A stretch of DNA of 64,000 bases from Candidatus Caldilinea saccharophila (GTDB lineage Bacteria > Chloroflexota > Anaerolineae > Caldilineales > Caldilineaceae): the NCBI GenBank assembly GCA_016710365.1, contig JADJVW010000003.1:84501-148500 (forward strand). The letters are read 5' to 3'. The position numbers were made by a program, and so were the translations under genes. A model generated the notes under the pieces. It did not search any database and was not told where the DNA came from. It was given only the letters and a program-made list of their open reading frames with translations. This document shows positions 58,676 to 64,000 of this stretch, one piece after another (position 1 is the first letter of the stretch; every line of letters begins with the position of its first letter).

Positions 58676-59620
58676 CTACTGCTTGCGCATCTGCTCGACC
58701 GCGTTGGCAAAGATCGCGGCGTTCGCTGCATCGCCAAAGACCTGCGTGCCGCCAAAGATCTGCACGCCCCAACTCGGCGGCGTCGCTTGGGCTGTTTCGA
58801 GCAGGCTGGCGGGAAAATCGAGGGCATCGAGGATCAGTTGCACCTTTTGGCCGGCCGGGATGAAGGCGGGCGTCTGCGCCAGAAAATCGCGTCCCCAACC
58901 CGGCGCCCGCCCACTCTTGGCCGCATAGATGAGCGGTGTAAAGACATCGATGCTCGGCGCCAGCAGCTCGTACTCCTGGGCGAAGATGCGCGAAAGCGCG
59001 CCGTCATATTCACCCGGCGTCCAGGGACACATGTAGGCGCCGACGATGCAGCCGGGATGGTGCGCCTTGATCAGCGCGGCATAGTGTGCGGCAAAGCGGG
59101 CGATGCGCTCGCATTTGTGGCGCGTCCACGCCGCGCCGGCTGTGGCCAGAATCTGCTGCGGCGTCGTGGCGTCGCGGCCGGTGGCGGTACAGAAGTCGGC
59201 GATGCAGGCCGGACAGAAGCAGCTTTCCTGCAAATCCGGTTCAGGCGTCTCGAACCAGCCGGCGTAGGTCAGATAGTCGAGCCAGATGCCCGCAGGCTGG
59301 AAGGCGCGCAGCCCGTCGAGCAGCGCCGCTTCCGTCTCGGCGAGAAAATCCGTCTGCGACAGACAGACGCCCTGCACCAGCTCGCCGTAGCGGATGGGCC
59401 GGCCATCCACGCCGATCGGGATCAGTTCCGGCCGTGCGTCAAAATCGGCGCGGAAGGTCTTGAACTCCACACACGCGGCGATGGCGTGGCGTTCACACGC
59501 GTCGATGACCGCGGCGTCAAAGCCGTGAAACCAGAAGGCATTGGCGCCGTGCGCGGCGAAGCGGTCGATAAAAGGCAGGGCGCTGCTGCCGTAAGGACCG
59601 AAGAGAGGTGTGGCAGGCAT
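58676..59620 (-). CDS. Putative glycoside-hydrolase-like TIM-barrel protein
   Basis: A 314-residue protein with no signal peptide. It contains NAFWFHGFDAAVIDACERHAIAACVEFKTF, a strand GIWLDYLTYAGWF, then CFCPACIADF, a Cys-rich loop common in 'hypothetical glycosyl hydrolase' family proteins, and GCIVGAYMCPWTPGEYDGALSRIFAQEYELLAPSIDVFTPLIYA. The arrangement suggests an alpha-amylase-superfamily-like (beta/alpha)8 barrel with acidic residues at strand ends. ATG 59620 follows AAAAGGAG by 7 bases. It is transcribed in line after the DUF2961 gene, supporting a role in glycan breakdown. The substrate and activity are unproven. Confidence 0.6.
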   Translation of the reverse strand: MPATPLFGPYGSSALPFIDRFAAHGANAFWFHGFDAAVIDACERHAIAACVEFKTFRADFDARPELIPIGVDGRPIRYGELVQGVCLSQTDFLAETEAALLDGLRAFQPAGIWLDYLTYAGWFETPEPDLQESCFCPACIADFCTATGRDATTPQQILATAGAAWTRHKCERIARFAAHYAALIKAHHPGCIVGAYMCPWTPGEYDGALSRIFAQEYELLAPSIDVFTPLIYAAKSGRAPGWGRDFLAQTPAFIPAGQKVQLILDALDFPASLLETAQATPPSWGVQIFGGTQVFGDAANAAIFANAVEQMRKQ

Positions 59621-59698
59621 GATGGCTCCTTTTGGTAATCCAACGATCACGACAACGGATTCAGCCCGATTCGGGACTTGAAACACCGTTTGTCCAAA

Positions 59699-59822
59699 CT
59701 GGTGCTGGACTGCGGTCAGCCGCGCAGACGGCTCGCAATCTTCTGCGCGCATCTTGTCCAGCACCAGCCGGCGCGGGGGAAGGCTTCTCGCTGCCATACC
59801 CGGCTATGAGATCGCCTTCCCC
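59699..59822. terminator. Hairpins downstream of the DUF2961 gene
   Basis: GGGGAAGGC (59776-59784) pairs perfectly with GCCTTCCCC (59814-59822) just past the DUF2961 stop. A second perfect 12-bp pair is CTGGTGCTGGAC (59699-59710) with GTCCAGCACCAG (59756-59767). No U-run is clear; possible terminator or processing structures. Confidence 0.45.
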
Positions 59823-59829
59823 TTGGAGA

Positions 59830-60928
59830 CTAAATCACTTCCAACTCATTTGCATCGGGCAGTGCAGGAAAGGGGGCGTGCGGCTCACTCTGATACCAGA
59901 AGACAGTCGAGGCAATATCGTCCTGCATGGGCAGATAGCGCGACTTGCCTTCGATCTGCGAGCGCCAACCGAGCGCCTGGATCGTCACGCAGGTCTTGCT
60001 GGAAGCGAATCGGGTCCATGATGTGCCAGCGATACATGCCAAAGCGCTGCTGGCTGCGGTAGAGACCATCGGGCCGAATTACCTGTGGCATGCCGCTGTA
60101 TGGTGAAGAAAAGACGCCGTACTGCCCTTGTGGAAACTCGAAGTTCCATGCGCCGCCAAAATAATCTTCTGTGCCCGTGCCGCAGATCGTGGGCCACTCC
60201 TGATCACCGTCCATGTAGAACTTGATCTCGCCCTCGCCCCACCAGCCGGAATTGTTGACGCCCCAGGCCATGTAGGTGCCGACATAGTGCCCTTGTCCCG
60301 TTACGCCGTCGAGCAGCGTGTGCACCTGCTGATAGGGCAGCGGATTGCTGCGCCGCCACTGCGCGTGAAAGTAAGCGCACTCCTCTGGCACTTCAGTCAG
60401 CGTGTAGTTGATCTGATAGTAAAAGCCGCGCACCGGGTCAGGCGTCATGTTTTCCACGGTGATGCGCGCGTGGCGACGAAAGGGCATCTCCCAGTAGCAG
60501 TTAAAGCCGCCCGCTGGGTTGACGCAGACCGCCAGTGAGGTGACGTTGCAGCGTTCCGCCCAGCCGCTACAGAAGAAGTCGCCGATTGGGACTTCGACGG
60601 ATGGGGTTTCTTCCTCATCCCAGTAAAAACGAATGACCAGGCGGCGCCAGAAGGTTGGGTGCACCGTGAGCCAGATCTGCTGGATGGCGCCCGGACCATC
60701 AATTTCCGCCAGTGTCACCGTGCTGCTGCCGGCAATGTTGATCGAGGGCGAAATCTTCCAACCTTGGCCCAGTTCGCGGCCGGCGTCGGCGCCTGTGCCC
60801 TCGGTGGCCATCCCACCCGCGCCTTTGGCGCCAGCGAAATTTTCTGGGCTGATCGAGCGGGTCCGGGCGCTGGAAAGCCGCGAGAGCGAAGCCAGGCTCA
60901 TACCCAGCCCATTAAACGCAGTGTTCAT
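59830..60928 (-). pseudogene. DUF2961-family glycan-related protein, frameshifted, IS inserted at its start codon
   Basis: About 366 residues when repaired. RSISPENFAGAKGAGGMATEGTGADAGRELGQGWKISPSI and the IWLTVHPTFWRRLVIRFYWDEEETPSVEVPIGDFFCSGW block identify DUF2961, a family that includes glycoside hydrolases. The frame breaks near 59988: FQQDLR then VTIQALGWRSQIEGKSRYLPMQDDIASTVFWYQSEPHAPFPALP in another frame, ending at 59830. One CG dinucleotide restored in CTGCGTGACG joins them. ATG 60928 now lies directly beside an IS end; its old ribosome-binding site (TGTGGAGAAGCAACT) is 1.57 kb away at about 62511-62525. Expression from its own promoter is probably disrupted. Confidence 0.85.
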
Positions 60929-60932
60929 AGTT

Positions 60933-62503
60933 CAATACCTTCGCCATTTTGATATGCAGGCATTCCAGAGAGACACCCCTTTGGAGGGATGCATCAAATG
61001 GGCGATAAGCTATTGTCTCTAGCAATACCTTCGCCAGTCTATGGTTGAGTGATAAGAGCTTGAGTCGAGTGAATTGCGCCCATGCTGGCAACATAGTGAA
61101 GGATGGCAGCAATAATATTCGGATTGGGTGGTTCGGGAAGCAATTCAATGGTTGCGTGGACATATCTACGACCACGGAAGAACGCTTTCAAATCCAAAAC
61201 ACCAGCGTCGGGATGTGACCTGCGAAAATCGGCAAGCTGGCGATGAGAAAGATTAACCATGAAGAGCGAAAGGTTGACTGCATTGGTGACGGGAGTCTCT
61301 TTGATGGTCATGAAGTCCTCCATGCCCCAGAATTGTTTAGCGTCGCGGAAGTTGAACTCGATTTGGAAGCGCAGGCGATAGTAGTGAATCAGGGTATCGT
61401 GTGTGAGTTTGAGATCACTGCTGAAAAGCACCGCATGTGCGCGGACGCCACTCTCCAGATTGGTTTTGACCAGGATCACGACATTGAGTGGGTCGGCAAA
61501 GCACTCGTGCAACATCGTGGCTTGGTAAACATCAGTGCGAATCCCCTTGTCCTGACCGGTCGCCATCTGATAACGCTCTGGAATGGCCTGATAATTGAGC
61601 TTGTCGCCAGAGCGACGACGGGGCCAGACTTCTTCTGTTCACCCTTGTACTCGAAGTAGAGCGCCGAATCGTGACGCAGTTTCGAGATCAGGTGCAACCC
61701 CAGACTTTGCTGCACCATCTGACAAACGTTGTTGTTGCCGAAATGACCATCCAGCACCAGATAGGTGAGGGGAAGAGTCCACCAATCAGTTCCAACAACT
61801 TCTTGACCAGTCGCTCCATCATTCTCAGTTCGCCGTTCCATTCAACGTGACGTTTGTCTTTATTCTTGCTGCCTTTGGGACGTCCCGCCTTGCGCTTGCC
61901 TCCCTTTGGATTCTTCTTCGCTGCGCTTTTCTTGGTCGCACGCTGCTTCGCTTTCGCTGGAGCGTCCGTCTCTGCGTGCTTAACCACTTGCTCCGTCAGC
62001 AGCGGATGGGAAACAGCATCACTCACACTGACCAGAGAAAGGGTGAAGAAGCTGACCCCAGCGATGGGCTTGTTGTGAGATCGACGAGAAAAAACGGTCC
62101 CAACCCGTGTGTCTTCTTTCCGGCTTTGCTGACCACGCTCTCGTCGCCAACAACCAGATACACCTCATCAGGTTGGAACAGGTGGGTGCGGAAGAACAGC
62201 CAACTCATCTGCGCCCACGGCAGCACTGTGTTGAACCAACGCTGCACTGTCCGGTAGCTGCCACCCCTCTCCGTCCAGCGCGAAATACCCAACATCGTCA
62301 CACGACCGGTCATTGCCAACATCGCGGCGATGATTCGTCCCAACTGACGTGTCGCTGTCTGATTCTGACATTGGTCCAAGCATTGAAGCAGTGCGATAAT
62401 CTCGATCATGAGCGGTTCTGTCTGATAGGAATTCCACTTTTGTCGGTGATAAGCCTATCCTACACGACCGCTCTATCTTTCCCCTTTTTTGGCGAAGGTA
62501 TTG
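60933..62503 (-). mobile_element. IS4-family-like insertion sequence, 1571 bp, with 7-bp target duplication
   Basis: The ends are a perfect 14-bp inverted repeat, CAATACCTTCGCCA at 60933-60946 and its reverse complement ending at 62503. CATAGTT flanks both sides directly (60926-60932 and 62504-62510), a perfect target duplication. A second copy of the end sequence lies inside at 61023-61036. The only gene is the broken transposase. The target was the spacer and start codon of the DUF2961 gene. Confidence 0.9.
61039..62409 (-). pseudogene. IS4-type DDE transposase, multiple frameshifts
   Basis: Homology runs through at least four reading-frame segments (62409-~62060, ~62050-61760, ~61790-61620, ~61600-61039). 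DDE residues are Asp in VVGDESVVSKAGKKTHG, Asp in YLVLDGHFGNN, and Glu in HYYRLRFQIEFNFRDAKQFWG, which also fits the Y-(2)-R-(3)-E-(6)-K signature of IS4 transposases. A Lys-rich linker (KAKQRATKKSAAKKNPKGGKRKAG, abbreviated here) separates the first two. The breaks fall near short C or T runs. No functional product is expected unless the indels are sequencing errors. Confidence 0.85.
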
Positions 62504-62657
62504 CATAGTTGCTTCTCCACAATAGCTTATTGTTGACTTGGAATAGAGCGTGGGAAATCAAAGGTGCATGGCTTGTACAGTTCAGCGCCTTTGGCAAAGC
62601 AGGATCGATTGACGGCGGCCCAATGGCGCCAGAGCGTGGTGGTACAGGTGTTGCTGG

Positions 62658-62686
62658 AGTGTAAAACAGCTCAATGTTCGTGTCAA
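62658..62686 (-). promoter_or_regulatory. Ancestral leftward promoter of the DUF2961 operon
   Basis: On the minus strand, TTGACA (62686-62681), a 17-base spacer and TACACT (62663-62658). Before the IS arrived, this would have started transcription about 140 bases upstream of the DUF2961 ATG. It now drives transcription into the IS. Confidence 0.6.
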
Positions 62687-62732
62687 TCAGTGCGTTATCA
62701 CGTTTTTCATGGATTTTTCGAAAAAAGAGGGA

Positions 62733-62773
62733 TTGACAACGTTGCCAGCCCATGCTGATATGGCAACGTTGTC
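62733..62773 (+). promoter_or_regulatory. Autoregulated LacI-gene promoter with two CAACGTTG operators
   Basis: TTGACA (62733-62738), a 17-base spacer and TGATAT (62756-62761) form the rightward promoter. GACAACGTTGCCA (62735-62747) and TGGCAACGTTGTC (62761-62773) are perfect inverted copies. Each contains the palindrome CAACGTTG with a central CG, as bound by LacI-family proteins; centres are 27 bp apart. One overlaps the -35, the other abuts the -10. Confidence 0.75.
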
Positions 62774-62877
62774 ATTGTAAAGCAACAATCTCTCCCAAAG
62801 ACAAAAGTAAAGCACAAAGAGCAGGCGCATTGGCGGTGGCAGGCGCTTGTGTCGTGGCCTCGGTTGCAAGGATGCCT

Positions 62878-63960
62878 ATGGCAAACATCAAGGACGTAGC
62901 GCGCCTTGCCGGCGTCAGCGTCAGCACAGCCTCGCGCGTAGTGCGCGGGGAAGGCTATACCAGCCAGGAGATGCGCGCCAAAGTGGAGCGCGCCGCCAAG
63001 GAACTTCACTACGTACCCAATGCGCTGGCTCGATCGATGCGCGGCCGGCCGACGCGCATGATCAGTTTTTTGGTGTACGACATCGTCAATCCGTTTTTTG
63101 CCAATCTCGCCACTGGGGTGGAGGACACTGCCCAGCAACAAGGGTTTACGGTGGTGATCTGCAGTTCGCAGCCATGGAAGGACAAGAGCCGCGAGCAAAG
63201 CTACATGCGGATGCTGCTGCAGAGCCGGATCGACGGCATTGTCATGCAGCATGTCTTTTCGTCGCCAGAGTACTTTGATCTGCTGCAGCGCCAAAATATT
63301 CCAGCGGCGCGGGTGGTGAACCCGCAGCAGGGCTATCCATACGACCTGGTGCGCTGTGACACGACGCAGGCAAGCTGCGACCTGATTGAGCATCTCCTGC
63401 GGTTGGGGCGCCGCCGCATTGCGGCATTGGGGCCGGCGCTCCCTTCTCATTTGGGGGGCGAACGTCTTGCCGGTTACAAGCTGGCGTTGGAGCGAGCCGG
63501 CCTGGAAATAGCGCCGGACCTGATCATGCTGAAGGGGTGGCGCACACGCGATGGCTACGAAATGACCCACGCCCTGTTGGATCGCACCCAGCCCGATGCC
63601 ATCTTCGCGTTTGGCCCGCGGATTGCGGCCGGTGCGGCCTGTGCGCTGCGCGAGCGCGGGCTGCGTGTGCCTGAGGATGTTGCGCTGGTCTGCGTCGATG
63701 ATTTTGGCATGGGGTCGGAGTTGGACCCATTTATGACGATCGTGCGCCAACCCGAGCGCGAGATGGGGCGCCAGGTTGCCAGGTTGTTGATCGAGCGCAT
63801 CCTGGGCGCCTACGCGGGCGAGCCGCGCGAGATCATTTTGCCCGCTCAGGTGGTGGTTCGCCGTTCATGCGGTGCAAAACTGATGTCCCCTGTGGCGGAT
63901 AGAGAGGATGGCAATGCGTCTGCACCAGCAGCCGCTGACCATACGTGGGAGGATGACTGA
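62878..63960 (+). CDS. LacI-family transcriptional regulator
   Basis: A 360-residue repressor-type regulator. The N-terminal HTH is NIKDVARLAGVSVSTASRVVRGEGYTSQEMRAKVERAAKELHYVPN, with the hinge helix NALARSMRG. The periplasmic-binding-protein-like sugar domain follows (MISFLVYDIVNPFFANLATGVEDTAQQQGF; VCVDDFGMGSELDPFMTIVRQP). ATG 62878 is chosen with AAGG 7 bases upstream; ATG 62872 is alternative. Two CAACGTTG operators lie on its own promoter and in the region once shared with the divergent DUF2961 gene. It therefore likely senses a sugar and controls itself plus the glycan genes to its left. A ribosome-binding site (GAAAGGAGC) for a following gene lies at the window end. Confidence 0.93.
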   Translation: MANIKDVARLAGVSVSTASRVVRGEGYTSQEMRAKVERAAKELHYVPNALARSMRGRPTRMISFLVYDIVNPFFANLATGVEDTAQQQGFTVVICSSQPWKDKSREQSYMRMLLQSRIDGIVMQHVFSSPEYFDLLQRQNIPAARVVNPQQGYPYDLVRCDTTQASCDLIEHLLRLGRRRIAALGPALPSHLGGERLAGYKLALERAGLEIAPDLIMLKGWRTRDGYEMTHALLDRTQPDAIFAFGPRIAAGAACALRERGLRVPEDVALVCVDDFGMGSELDPFMTIVRQPEREMGRQVARLLIERILGAYAGEPREIILPAQVVVRRSCGAKLMSPVADREDGNASAPAAADHTWEDD

Positions 63961-64000
63961 GCTGACCTGTACTGCCAAGAGGCCAGGCGAAAGGAGCAGC

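Overview
The window is GC-rich and gene-dense. It looks like a Chloroflexota genome, most likely from the Caldilineales/Anaerolineae side; this is inference from gene content. Pointers are two very large secreted proteins built from DUF11-type repeats, the adjacent TIGR03960-type radical SAM gene and DUF2344 gene, an AfsR/SARP-like regulator with NB-ARC and TPR parts, a small 'NPHTGER-GF' protein, the rpsO-pnp pair, and many intergenic elements made of degenerate heptanucleotide arms. Nothing suggests a phage or plasmid. The only mobile element is one decayed IS near the right end.

Layout. 1-830: partial sugar-nucleotide epimerase. 1147-10711: two tandem paralogous giant surface proteins, each followed by a strong terminator. 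10940-14745: aldo/keto reductase, YbaK-type deacylase, M28 peptidase, EamA exporter. 14750-21286: J-domain membrane protein, phosphoribosyltransferase, prfA, prmC, HAD phosphatase, M1 lipoprotein peptidase. 21461-23299: two acetyltransferases (one frameshifted) and an Imm5-like protein. 23577-26788: tRNA-like remnant and the radical SAM/DUF2344 pair. 27851-30242: a two-gene module in which a CarH-like adenosylcobalamin photoreceptor without a DNA-binding domain overlaps, or nearly abuts, a soluble histidine kinase. 30543-34207: relic of a collapsed peptide ABC operon, PPK2 kinase, frameshifted four-PA14 secreted protein. 34391-37446: rpsO-pnp with a clear promoter, a structured leader and a perfect terminator. 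37583-45168: AI-2E-family permease, dipeptidase, NurA, JAMM protease, YpdA-like reductase, MFS exporter with its MarR regulator. 45254-51944: threonine dehydratase-like enzyme, SARP regulator and, divergently, a small protein, RidA, cupredoxin, cytochrome c and a BphX-like membrane protein. 51988-55612: peptide-type ABC importer (SBP, two permeases, no ATPases). 55842-58421: radical SAM/SPASM protein and a ferredoxin-type protein. 58676-63960: a carbohydrate module (TIM-barrel glycoside-hydrolase-like protein and DUF2961 protein) facing a LacI-family regulator.

How parts work together. The LacI gene has two CAACGTTG operators overlapping its own -35 and -10. It was originally divergent from the DUF2961/glycosidase genes. 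A 1571-bp IS with a 7-bp target duplication has since landed between the DUF2961 Shine-Dalgarno and its ATG. MarR and the MFS exporter form a coupled efflux operon. The B12 photoreceptor and the kinase look like a light- or B12-responsive signalling pair whose output regulator lies elsewhere.

Sequence quality. Several genes carry frameshifts. Three of them are each explained by loss of one CG dinucleotide in a GCGCGTG context, which points to consensus error or slippage rather than true decay. Those genes are marked as frameshifted, not as dead. The IS transposase and the peptide ABC relic look truly degraded.
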